DNA from: Deltaproteobacteria bacterium
Lineage (GTDB): Bacteria > Desulfobacterota > Desulfofervidia > Desulfofervidales > DG-60
Assembly: GCA_021163945.1 (NCBI GenBank)
Contig: JAGGTC010000153.1
Coordinates: forward strand, 1 to 9,938
Reading direction: 5' to 3'
Length of the DNA: 9,938 bases
Notes under the pieces: generated by a model
What the model was told of the DNA's origin: nothing
Database searches by the model: none
Seen by the model: only the letters and a program-made list of their open reading frames with translations
Shown here: one piece after another, positions 1-6,174 of the stretch
How the letters are laid out: each line of letters begins with the position of its first letter
Position numbering within the stretch: the stretch's first letter is position 1
Program-made: the position numbers and the translations under genes

Positions 1-359
1 CAATATAGGTATCTATTTATTACTGGGATTAAATCAAGAGGAAAATAACTAATATATTCTACCATATTTTTTAATTTTTGACAAGCAATTGTGTAGCCAG
101 TAATTGTTGAGGCAGTGAAAAATATAGGTAAATTGTGGCTTTTTAGTAATCTTATCAAGGGTAGTGTGGATAATACCTCACCTACTGAGAGGGCCTGAAT
201 CCATATTGGGCGTTTTCTTTCCAATTTAGGACACTTTTTATTTATAGTAGCCCCTAGGCGATTTTTAAAATAGTGCCTTATTTTTGGCCTAAGTAAAGAG
301 AGTGGGAGGCCAGATAAAAAACCCGCCCAGAGAAAAAAATTGTAGACCACGGAGTACAT
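1..359 (-). CDS. waaA: 3-deoxy-D-manno-octulosonic acid (Kdo) transferase, N-terminal part, cut by window edge
   Basis: This gene runs off the left edge; 119 codons are visible from the ATG at 357-359. The product matches the N-terminal domain of WaaA/KdtA, the inner-membrane GT-B glycosyltransferase that moves Kdo from CMP-Kdo to lipid IVA during LPS core assembly. Visible support: a hydrophobic N-terminal anchor (about residues 4-22), then IWIQALSVGE at 52-61, where Glu61 lines up with the conserved catalytic Glu of the family, then a FFTASTITGY stretch and the FPLD motif typical of the first Rossmann domain. The ATG shares one base with the ricT stop codon (TAATG), and no clear Shine-Dalgarno is seen, so translation is probably coupled to ricT. 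The C-terminal CMP-Kdo-binding domain is outside the window, so completeness cannot be judged. Confidence 0.88.
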   Translation of the reverse strand, partial: MYSVVYNFFLWAGFLSGLPLSLLRPKIRHYFKNRLGATINKKCPKLERKRPIWIQALSVGEVLSTLPLIRLLKSHNLPIFFTASTITGYTIACQKLKNMVEYISYFPLDLIPVINRYLY

Positions 360-1159
360 TAACTAGGATTATTTAGCAAATCCTTTAATTTATCTGCCCT
401 TATCTCTATCTCTTGTCTTTCTGGTGTCTCAATGATAACAGATTGTCTTGGAAGATTATACCTTATAACCTTTCCCTCTGTTCCGTCTATCTTTATGACC
501 TGGCCAATAGGGGGTAGTCCCTGCTTAAATGATTGATACTCTGGATATTCATAGGCCAAACAGCACTTTAATCGACCACACAGGCCCGAGATCTTTTCTG
601 GATTGAGTGCAAAACACTGCTCCTTGGCCATCTTTATAGAGACAGATACAAACTTCTTTAAGAAGGTTGCACAACAGAGTTCCCTCCCACAGGGCCCCAA
701 TCCGCCAAGCATCTGTGTTTCGTCCCTAACACCTATCTGGCGGAGTTCAATCCTTAGACGAAACTGCCTTACCAAATCCTTTAGTAGATCACGAAAATCT
801 ATACGTCCATCGGCTGTATAATAAAAGATGAGTTTGCTCTTATCAAACAGACACTCCACCCTAAGGAGCTTCATCTCCAGTTTGTGGATGGCTATATGCT
901 TTAGGCAAAATTTAAATGCCTCCTTTTCCAATCGGGCATTTTCTCTATCTTTGGCAATGTCCTCTGGTGTAGCTATGCGTAAGACAGGGGGTAGATAGGT
1001 CATTGAATTGAGCTCTATAGGGGGGGTTACTACCTCTCCTATGGATGGCCCGTTCTCTGTCTCAACAATTACATAATCTCCAACGTTTGCAGATAGATCT
1101 CGCAAGTCAAATTCATAAATATATTCGTTTCCGCGAAACATCACACCAATCTTTCTCAT
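359..1159 (-). CDS. ricT: PSP1-domain protein, RicT (YaaT) homologue
   Basis: A 266-residue protein of the PSP1/RicT family. In Bacillus subtilis RicT forms the RicA-RicF-RicT complex that carries [4Fe-4S] clusters and modulates RNase Y-dependent mRNA processing; outside Firmicutes the role is poorly defined. Visible support: the family's paired cysteine signatures CGRELCC (Cys157, 162, 163) and CGRLKCC (Cys194, 199, 200), the preceding LGGLGP, and a basic PSP1 core around residues 80-140. Length is normal for the family. Start: ATG at 1157-1159 with a good Shine-Dalgarno (AGAGGA, 1165-1170, six bases away). The start overlaps the holB stop by 4 bp (ATGA). A holB-ricT pair is a conserved arrangement in many bacteria, which supports the call. 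The cellular partner in this organism is unknown; no RicA or RicF homologue is in the window. Confidence 0.9.
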   Translation of the reverse strand: MRKIGVMFRGNEYIYEFDLRDLSANVGDYVIVETENGPSIGEVVTPPIELNSMTYLPPVLRIATPEDIAKDRENARLEKEAFKFCLKHIAIHKLEMKLLRVECLFDKSKLIFYYTADGRIDFRDLLKDLVRQFRLRIELRQIGVRDETQMLGGLGPCGRELCCATFLKKFVSVSIKMAKEQCFALNPEKISGLCGRLKCCLAYEYPEYQSFKQGLPPIGQVIKIDGTEGKVIRYNLPRQSVIIETPERQEIEIRADKLKDLLNNPS

Positions 1160-2118
1160 TTGTCTTCCTCTAGATTAAATGCCAATTCTTCTAAGATCAA
1201 CCTCTTTTGTACATTTTGCTTGAGTTTTTGTTTTACTTGTTCTATCATCTCCATAATATCTAATACCTTTTGAAGCCCCCAATGAGAGGCCACTGTCTCC
1301 AAGTCCTTTTCCTTATTAATTATAAACTCTTTACAGCCAATTTTAAACATCAAAACATCACGCCATAGACTTTGGTATATCTCTAGCAGACTAGATAATT
1401 CAGCAGTATCTTTATCAGCCAGTGTATGAGCTGTCTCTAGGATCTCAGGTATTGAGACCCTCTTTTCTGACCACAGTTTAAATAGGTTTATAGGTATTTC
1501 CCTTTGGCCAAGTCTCATTGCATATTTTATACTTCCACTAGAAAGTTGTGCCAGAATTTGGGCATTAATTGGTTCAAAACCTTGATTTTTTAAAAAATCC
1601 TCAATTACCTTAGAGGGTAACGGAGAAAAGGTGATGATCTGACAACGTGAGGTAATGGTAGGTAGAAGCATATGTTTGTCTTGGGCAATTAGGATAAATA
1701 TAGTATCTAAAGGGGGTTCTTCTAGGGTCTTTAGAAATGCATTGGCTGAGGCCTCAGGCATGGCCTCGGCCTGGTCAATGATAATTATGCGCCTTTTTGC
1801 CATTATAGGTCTAAAGGAGAGGTTACGCTGGATGTCTCTGATCTGGTCAATCTTTATTACCTGCCCTTGTGGTTGAATAAACAATATATCGGGGTGAATG
1901 CCTTTATTTATCTTCTTACAAGAGATACAGGCCTCGCAGGCATCCCCCTCCTTTGGTGAAAGGCAATTTAGTACCTTTGCTAAGTTAATAGCAACGGTGG
2001 CCTTTCCCACACCCTCTGGGCCTACAAATAGATAGCTACCGGTCAGCCTATTTTGGGAAATGGCTGCCTTTAGCCACCTTAATACCCTCTCTTGTCCCAA
2101 AATGTCTCTAAATGCCAT
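1156..2118 (-). CDS. holB: DNA polymerase III subunit delta' (HolB)
   Basis: Clamp-loader AAA+ subunit; with delta and tau/gamma it loads the beta clamp at primer ends. Numbered from the ATG at 2116-2118 (320 residues): FRDILGQE at 3-10, Walker-A-like GPEGVGKAT at 33-41 with Ala where Ser/Thr is usual (degenerate P-loops are common in delta'), four zinc-type cysteines (Cys52, 61, 64, 67), Walker-B-like IIIIDQAE at 111-118, LEEPP at 132-136, and the SRC sensor-1 motif at 157-159. The C-terminal 150 residues are divergent and helical, as usual. A longer reading from a TTG at 2136 adds MIHISS, but the ATG is preferred: homologues begin near MAFxDIxGQ and the predicted transcript starts at about 2118. 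No Shine-Dalgarno is seen. The thymidylate kinase gene often found upstream of holB is absent here. Confidence 0.92.
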   Translation of the reverse strand: MAFRDILGQERVLRWLKAAISQNRLTGSYLFVGPEGVGKATVAINLAKVLNCLSPKEGDACEACISCKKINKGIHPDILFIQPQGQVIKIDQIRDIQRNLSFRPIMAKRRIIIIDQAEAMPEASANAFLKTLEEPPLDTIFILIAQDKHMLLPTITSRCQIITFSPLPSKVIEDFLKNQGFEPINAQILAQLSSGSIKYAMRLGQREIPINLFKLWSEKRVSIPEILETAHTLADKDTAELSSLLEIYQSLWRDVLMFKIGCKEFIINKEKDLETVASHWGLQKVLDIMEMIEQVKQKLKQNVQKRLILEELAFNLEEDK

Positions 2119-2124
2119 AGATGA

Positions 2125-2153
2125 AATATGAATCAATGTAGTTTTATTGTCAA
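2125..2153 (-). promoter_or_regulatory. predicted sigma70-type promoter of holB-ricT-waaA
   Basis: On the minus strand a perfect -35 TTGACA (2148-2153) is followed after 17 bp by CATATT (2125-2130, 4 of 6 matches to TATAAT). The expected transcription start, about seven bases downstream, falls on the ATG of holB at 2118, so the message would be leaderless or almost so. This fits the lack of a ribosome binding site. The -35 bases are shared with the divergent ligase promoter. Confidence 0.5.
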
Positions 2154-2173
2154 TCTTCTTATATTGTAATAAT
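2147..2173 (+). promoter_or_regulatory. predicted extended -10 promoter of the DNA ligase gene
   Basis: The plus strand carries TTGTCA (2147-2152, 5 of 6) and, 15 bp later, an extended -10 element TGT-AATAAT (2165-2173, hexamer 5 of 6). The spacer is short, but the TGn extension can compensate. Predicted transcription starts at about 2180, two bases before the ATG at 2182, giving an essentially leaderless message. The -35 overlaps that of holB within the near-palindrome ATTGTCAAT (2146-2154). Confidence 0.45.
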
Positions 2174-2181
2174 CTTTATCT

Positions 2182-2772
2182 ATGAGTTTAGGGCCTATTT
2201 GGCTTATGCAACCTATTCCATATTTTGGGGAAGAGCTTAGAGGTGATTGGGCAGTAGAGCCAAAGATAGATGGATGGAGGATGCAGATCATAAAATATAA
2301 AGACAGTATAGAGTGCTGGGGGAGGAGATTGGAAAAGAGGCCAAACTGGACAGAGAGGCTAGGTTATCTCCTATCCATTATTAAAGATAAGATCCCCAAA
2401 AACACACTCTTAGACACAGAGCTTTTTACAGAAAAGGGAAGAAGGTATATCCCCTCACTCTTTGCAAGACATCATAAGGCAAGACCCATTATCTATGTCT
2501 TTGATATAGTGTATCTAGAGGGTGAATTTTTGGGAGAGATGCCTTTAAGAGAAAGGAGAAGACTTCTAGAGTCTTTAAGGCTTTGTCCCCCTTTTTACCT
2601 CTTAAGACAAAAGAGGCTAGAGGACATAGAGACTCATGTTAAAGAGGCATTGAATAAGGGGTATGAAGGGATTATTTTAAAGGAGATTGCTTCACCCTAT
2701 GAGGTAGGGAGGGATGGCCCTATGGCCACAATCTATTGGAGGAAGATAAAATCCACAATGAGGAGGCCCTAG
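2182..2772 (+). CDS. minimal ATP-dependent DNA ligase, adenylation domain only
   Basis: A 196-residue protein with the nucleotidyltransferase motifs of ATP-dependent DNA ligases: motif I KIDGWR with the AMP-accepting Lys28, motif III as LLDTELF (76-82; Asp78 and Glu80, with Thr replacing the usual Gly), motif IIIa YVFDIVYLEG (105-114), motif IV EGIILK (162-167) and motif V WRKIK (186-190). The protein stops six residues after motif V, so the C-terminal OB fold with motif VI, present in even the smallest known ligases (about 270 residues), is missing. It is not an obvious frameshift, because the end carries a perfect Shine-Dalgarno and an overlapping start for the next gene. There is no N-terminal DNA-binding domain. 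Start: ATG 2182 fits the leaderless promoter; Met9 (2206) is an alternative and keeps every motif. An RNA ligase or another nucleotidyltransferase substrate is possible. Confidence 0.85.
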   Translation: MSLGPIWLMQPIPYFGEELRGDWAVEPKIDGWRMQIIKYKDSIECWGRRLEKRPNWTERLGYLLSIIKDKIPKNTLLDTELFTEKGRRYIPSLFARHHKARPIIYVFDIVYLEGEFLGEMPLRERRRLLESLRLCPPFYLLRQKRLEDIETHVKEALNKGYEGIILKEIASPYEVGRDGPMATIYWRKIKSTMRRP

Positions 2773-2774
2773 TG
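2761..2774 (+). promoter_or_regulatory. Shine-Dalgarno and TAGTG coupling site between ligase and downstream gene
   Basis: A perfect AGGAGG (2761-2766), encoding Arg-Arg of the ligase C-terminus, lies five bases before a GTG start (2772-2774). That GTG shares its G with the ligase TAG stop (2770-2772). This fixes the start of the second gene at GTG 2772 rather than the in-frame ATG at 2736, which has no ribosome binding site. It implies translational coupling of the two products. Confidence 0.75.
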
Positions 2775-3266
2775 GCTATAGGACGCTTTCAGGTAATGGC
2801 CATACTTCAGGCAGCAAGGGCCTATTTACTTGGCCTAGATATAGATGAGGCAAAGAGCTTTGGCCTAAATAGGGCCATATTCTATGCAGCGGCAAAGAGG
2901 GGATTTAAACACAAAGGAAGACCACCTACTACACTGAAGGTACTAAGGAGGCCACTCCCTAAAGAAGAGCTTGAGGGCATAAAGGAATCATTTGGCATAT
3001 ACAATTTGGGTGATGAGATGGCATATTGTGTCCGTTTTAAGGAAAAGACATACTTTGTCATTGGAGATCAAATCATTACTGAAAAGGACTTCTCTAAACA
3101 GGTAGAAAGGCGGTTTGGCAGTAGCTTTGATAAGGCATGGGAAGAGGCCATTGAAATCTGCAGTGGGTATGATAAGGGGGTATTGCTCTCCCAACACTAT
3201 TTTTATGAGACAGTATATAAGCCAAGGCGTGATATTTTGGCCAAGAAGTGGTCAAAAATAGTTTGA
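2772..3266 (+). CDS. conserved-looking protein of unknown function, coupled to DNA ligase
   Basis: A 164-residue soluble protein that I do not recognise. The first 35 residues form a probable helical region (AILQAARAYLLGLD...). A basic stretch FKHKGRPPTTLKVLRRPLP follows, which could contact nucleic acid. The centre (about 85-110) looks like beta hairpins (MAYCVRFKEKTYFVIGDQII), and the C-terminal half is helical and charged, ending in a basic tail (KPRRDILAKKWSKIV). There is no signal peptide or membrane segment, and no OB-fold signature is evident. It starts at GTG 2772 with a perfect Shine-Dalgarno inside the ligase gene, and the two genes share one base. That coupling suggests it works with the minimal ligase, perhaps as a DNA-binding subunit replacing the missing OB domain; this is inference. 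Base use matches the neighbours. Confidence 0.75.
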   Translation: MAIGRFQVMAILQAARAYLLGLDIDEAKSFGLNRAIFYAAAKRGFKHKGRPPTTLKVLRRPLPKEELEGIKESFGIYNLGDEMAYCVRFKEKTYFVIGDQIITEKDFSKQVERRFGSSFDKAWEEAIEICSGYDKGVLLSQHYFYETVYKPRRDILAKKWSKIV

Positions 3267-3281
3267 ATAAAGTTTTCTTCC

Positions 3282-3310
3282 TTGACAAGTATGGAAAAAT
3301 AAAATAGGCT
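3282..3310 (+). promoter_or_regulatory. possible promoter of the zinc-ribbon gene
   Basis: A perfect TTGACA (3282-3287) is followed after 17 bp by TAGGCT (3305-3310), which keeps only the T, A and final T of the -10 consensus. It sits in the 76-bp gap before the ATG at 3343 and would give a leader of about 25 bases that includes the AGAGGT ribosome binding site (3331-3336). The weak -10 makes this tentative. Confidence 0.35.
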
Positions 3311-3342
3311 TAAGATATGAAATTTTATTTAGAGGTTAAGAA

Positions 3343-3609
3343 ATGGAAGATAACCCAAGATGCCCTTACTGTGGGCAAAAGATGAGTAAGTGGGTACCGC
3401 CCCCTACTTGCACCCTAAGCCAAGGGACTTCCTTTATCTACATCTGTTTTAATGATCATTGCCCCTATTTTACTAAGAGTTGGAACTGGATGAGGATAAA
3501 CTATAATGAATCTGTGGCCTACAGGCACGCATACAACCCTGCTACTGGTAAAACCCTGCCCATCTGGTTCCCATCCTTTAATGCCGGTAAAAGCAGAATA
3601 ATTGATTAA
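3343..3609 (+). CDS. small zinc-ribbon protein of unknown role
   Basis: An 88-residue protein. Its N-terminus has a zinc-ribbon-like CPYCG knuckle (Cys7, Cys10), a lone Cys23, and a second knuckle CFNDHC (Cys35 to Cys40), so one bound zinc is likely. The rest is aromatic-rich (FIYICF, YFTKSWNWMRINYN) and ends in a conserved-looking YNPATGKTLPIWFP stretch. The layout recalls ogr/Delta-like zinc-finger proteins annotated in delta-proteobacteria, but I cannot confirm membership. There is no signal peptide or membrane helix, so it is probably cytoplasmic, with transcription or nucleic-acid binding the default guess. The ribosome binding site AGAGGT lies six bases before the ATG. It has its own possible promoter and is followed directly by a terminator-like hairpin, so it may be transcribed alone. 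Confidence 0.75.
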   Translation: MEDNPRCPYCGQKMSKWVPPPTCTLSQGTSFIYICFNDHCPYFTKSWNWMRINYNESVAYRHAYNPATGKTLPIWFPSFNAGKSRIID

Positions 3610-3658
3610 AAGGCCTTAGGCTATTTATCCCCTTTGCAAGAGGGTATTTTGCCTTTTT
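3608..3658 (+). terminator. imperfect intrinsic terminator after the zinc-ribbon gene
   Basis: AAAAGGC (3608-3614) can pair with GCCTTTT (3651-3657). Inside lies a second short stem, CCCTTT/AGAGGG (3630-3644, loop of about three bases), and a T tract (3654-3658) follows. The outer stem overlaps the stop codon. Pairing between the two stems is interrupted, so termination may be partial; read-through would feed the isomerase gene, for which I see no separate promoter. Confidence 0.5.
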
Positions 3659-3684
3659 AAATAATAAATAAAAGGAGGTAAAGG

Positions 3685-4503
3685 ATGAAGAGGGCTTTAA
3701 TTGTAACATTAATAATTTTATTGACTTGGGTGGCCTATAGCCAGTCAGGGGATAAACCTAAGGTATTGGCTCAAGTAGGTGAGACCAAGATCACAGAGGG
3801 AGATGTCAATGAGTTCTTACAAGAAATCCCATCTGTCTATAGATCTCAATTCCAGACACCTGAAGGAAAAAGGGCCTTATTGAACAAGCTTATTCAAATT
3901 GAGCTTTTTTCTCAAGAGGCACGTCGTCTCAAGCTAGATAAGAGGCCAGAGATAAAAAGGACTATTGATCTTTTGACCAAAAGGGTCTTGGAAATGGCAT
4001 ATGTGGATTATCTAAAGACCAAGGTAGGAAAGATAAAGGAGGATGAATTAATGGCCTATTATGAAAAACACAAGAAGGAATTTATGGTGCCAGAAAGGAT
4101 AAAGGCACGACATATCTTGGTAAAGACAAAAGAAGAGGCAGAGGCTATTAAAAAGAGATTGAAAAGTGGTAAAAGTTTTGCCCAATTGGCAAAGGAGGTC
4201 TCTATATGCCCATCTGGAAAAAGGGGCGGGGAGTTGGGTTGGATAGAGGCCGGAAACATGGTACCAGAATTTGAGAAGGTTGCCCTCTCCTTAAAGAAAG
4301 GAGAGATTAGCGATGTGGTCCACACCCGCTTTGGCTATCACATCATCCAGGTTGAGGATAAGGTAAAGGCCCACCAAAAGTCATTTGCTGAGGCCAAAAA
4401 AGAGATAGAGAAAAGGCTTAGGCAGATAAAAGAAAGGGAGATGATTGGGACAACAAGAAAAAGATTGGAAAAGGAAGAGAAGGTAGTCATTTTTGGCAAT
4501 TAG
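3685..4503 (+). CDS. periplasmic parvulin-type peptidyl-prolyl cis-trans isomerase (SurA/PrsA-like)
   Basis: A 272-residue secreted foldase. A signal peptide is visible (MKR, hydrophobic core 4-17, likely cleavage after Ala-Tyr-Ser near residue 19; no lipobox). Residues 25-135 form a SurA-type N-terminal helical chaperone region beginning VLAQVGETKITEGDV. A single parvulin domain spans about 138-227, with the family motifs ARHILV (141-146), CPSGKRGGELGW (175-186), MVPEFE (192-197) and FGYHIIQ (216-222). A basic helical tail of 45 residues follows. The usual role is isomerising prolyl bonds and guarding exported or outer-membrane proteins during folding. The ATG has a strong Shine-Dalgarno (AAAGGAGGT, 3671-3679). 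The gene ends inside the oppositely oriented C45 gene, with a 17-bp tail-to-tail overlap. The single parvulin domain fits PrsA/PpiC-like proteins better than two-domain SurA. Confidence 0.92.
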   Translation: MKRALIVTLIILLTWVAYSQSGDKPKVLAQVGETKITEGDVNEFLQEIPSVYRSQFQTPEGKRALLNKLIQIELFSQEARRLKLDKRPEIKRTIDLLTKRVLEMAYVDYLKTKVGKIKEDELMAYYEKHKKEFMVPERIKARHILVKTKEEAEAIKKRLKSGKSFAQLAKEVSICPSGKRGGELGWIEAGNMVPEFEKVALSLKKGEISDVVHTRFGYHIIQVEDKVKAHQKSFAEAKKEIEKRLRQIKEREMIGTTRKRLEKEEKVVIFGN

Positions 4504-5836
4504 TCAATTTATCTGGCCTCTTTCTTTCCATAGGGGTCAACTTTTCCAAGATGGTGCCTGTAATAATCAGCCACCTTTTAAAGAATTGTTTAAAGATAAA
4601 GTTCCTTAAATTTCTGATCCCAGGGGATTTTAGGACCCTAGTGTTTAATTTAGTAGCTACCTTTATTGATAGGCTTGGGTATCCTTTGCCCTCAAATATA
4701 GGCCTAAAATAGATGGTTTTGTATGGTCTATTGCAGGGATTACCAGAACAACTATTTATTATAAGCCTTTTTGGCTGGATTATAACAGAGCCAATGGTCT
4801 TTCCCATAAAATAGGCCTCGATTGCCTTCTTAAACCTTCTTTCCTTTAGATATCTTGGTATGTTCCAGTAGTGTACACAGATGGTGCCATCATCTATTGG
4901 CCCTTTATAATTGTAATCCTTTATATGCTCTGCCTCCAAATGATGGTCTGCCATTATATTCTTTAGTATAGATAAATCTATCCTCCCCTTATTTTCTCTA
5001 AGTAATTTCCACATCCTGCCAACTCGACAATAAGAACCAGAGATGGCCGGCAATTCATCAGGTGTGGGCGAGCCAGTGAGCCTCTTGTCAAGGAATTGAT
5101 GGTGATTGGCGATGGCCAATATCCCATCCCTTGCATGTTCATAATGGATATAATTTGAAGAGTGTTCGATAGCGACTCCGTTTCCCTCTGCATCTCCCCA
5201 TATAAAATTTAGGTTTAATAGCATCCCACCAGTTATACCTGGAAATGAGTATAGTTTTACGTTTTTGTAAACATTTAGGACATCACTTACATCACGACAG
5301 CTCTCCATACAGAGATTGCTGATCTCTGTATCCATAAGGCCCCTCCCCCCACCATCCTTCATCCCCACTGCTGCACCAACGCAAGATAGGCCAAACTCAT
5401 TAAGGAGGGGGACGCCAAAAAGGCAGGGTATGCCAAATGCCACATACCTATTATAGCCTGGGATTTCAGATATATAGAACGTAAAAAATCTGCCTATGAT
5501 CTCTGCTGCCTCAAAAAAATCTATATTCCAACAGAGATAGACCTCGCCATCCCTTGTGGCAGGGGGTGCACAAAATGAGGCAGTACAGCCCCTCATTATT
5601 GCCTTAGATAGATAAATAGAGATTGCCCTAAGGCCTTCTATGCTTGTTCCCAAGGATGCGGCAAGGCCCCTAAGCCTCTCAAGCCATTGTGGATAATACT
5701 CTTTCAGTATGGAAATACCTATATTTTTTGGTATCTTATTCTTAATGTCTAAATTTAGGAGAATTTTAAATAAATGTCTAAACCTCTTTCCGATATAAAA
5801 GCCATAATTATAATCTGTGGCCTTGGTAATCTTCAT
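4487..5836 (-). CDS. C45-family (acyl-CoA:6-APA acyltransferase-like) Ntn hydrolase
   Basis: A 449-residue protein with hallmarks of the C45/AAT branch of N-terminal nucleophile hydrolases: RGCTASF, where Cys84 is the expected nucleophile exposed by self-cleavage between Gly83 and Cys84; TRDGEVYLCWNIDF (94-107), resembling the family's TxDGxxxxxRNxD; FGLSCVGAAVG (148-158); GDAEGNGVAIEHS (214-226); and IANHH (242-246). The family makes or breaks acyl-amide bonds. The first 83 residues would be the alpha chain. The C-terminal extension (about 385-449) is basic and includes a hydrophobic stretch (RWLIITGTILEKL) that may associate with membrane. There is no signal peptide. ATG 5836 shares a base with the upstream stop (TAATG) and lacks a Shine-Dalgarno, so translation is probably coupled. 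It is last in the five-gene operon with the acyl ligase, so acylation of an amine or hydrolysis of an acyl amide is a reasonable role; the substrate is unknown. Confidence 0.82.
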   Translation of the reverse strand: MKITKATDYNYGFYIGKRFRHLFKILLNLDIKNKIPKNIGISILKEYYPQWLERLRGLAASLGTSIEGLRAISIYLSKAIMRGCTASFCAPPATRDGEVYLCWNIDFFEAAEIIGRFFTFYISEIPGYNRYVAFGIPCLFGVPLLNEFGLSCVGAAVGMKDGGGRGLMDTEISNLCMESCRDVSDVLNVYKNVKLYSFPGITGGMLLNLNFIWGDAEGNGVAIEHSSNYIHYEHARDGILAIANHHQFLDKRLTGSPTPDELPAISGSYCRVGRMWKLLRENKGRIDLSILKNIMADHHLEAEHIKDYNYKGPIDDGTICVHYWNIPRYLKERRFKKAIEAYFMGKTIGSVIIQPKRLIINSCSGNPCNRPYKTIYFRPIFEGKGYPSLSIKVATKLNTRVLKSPGIRNLRNFIFKQFFKRWLIITGTILEKLTPMERKRPDKLTNCQK

Positions 5837-6171
5837 TACTTTTTAAAAAGCTGCCTAAAGGAGAGGAATACAATGGCCAAGTTTACTAATAGTCCTGATA
5901 CACAAAATGGACACACTGGTAGACCCTTTTCGGCAAAGGGGTTTAGCCCCTTTATCAAGGCTATAATAGAAAAGATAGAAACAAGACTGGCAAATATGAC
6001 TCCAAAGATTAAGGCATATCTTAATTGTCTTAGTCCTAGAAAAAACAGGCAAAACCAGATAACAGACATAAGGTATACAAAAATAGGGACATCTCTTTTT
6101 AAGATAATAGGAATAAAAATAATGGCCAAAGCAGGTATAAGGGCCGCTATAAGCATCAATATTAACACCAT
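5836..6171 (-). CDS. small four-helix membrane protein with CPFC motif, unknown function
   Basis: A 111-residue, very hydrophobic protein with four likely membrane helices at about 2-24, 28-47, 51-74 and 89-106, short basic loops (LKRD, GLRQLRY, FRQLFKK) and no cleavable signal. Before the last helix lies NPFAEKGLPVCPFC, with a CxxC pair at Cys87/Cys90 that could bind metal or act in thiol redox chemistry. I do not recognise the family. It sits between the acyl ligase (3 bp upstream) and the C45 hydrolase (stop/start overlap), so it should be co-translated and could hold these enzymes or their lipid substrate at the inner membrane; this is inference. No Shine-Dalgarno is seen before ATG 6169-6171. 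A 134-codon opposite-strand ORF over the same bases is judged a shadow. Confidence 0.75.
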   Translation of the reverse strand: MVLILMLIAALIPALAIIFIPIILKRDVPIFVYLMSVIWFCLFFLGLRQLRYALIFGVIFASLVSIFSIIALIKGLNPFAEKGLPVCPFCVSGLLVNLAIVFLSFRQLFKK

Positions 6172-6174
6172 CTT

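Noticed and set aside
78..106. TTGACA on the plus strand near 78-83 as a promoter
   Set aside because: It lies inside the waaA coding region, no good -10 is found at 16-18 bp, and no plus-strand gene follows.
2116..2136. TTG at 2136 as the holB start
   Set aside because: It would lie upstream of the predicted transcription start, has no ribosome binding site, and adds residues not typical of HolB N-termini; the ATG at 2118 fits better.
2736..2772. A frameshift splitting one longer DNA ligase into the 2182 and 2736 reading frames
   Set aside because: The junction has a perfect AGGAGG, five-base spacing and a TAGTG stop/start overlap, and the downstream product shows no recognisable OB fold or motif VI. 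Separate coupled genes explain it better.
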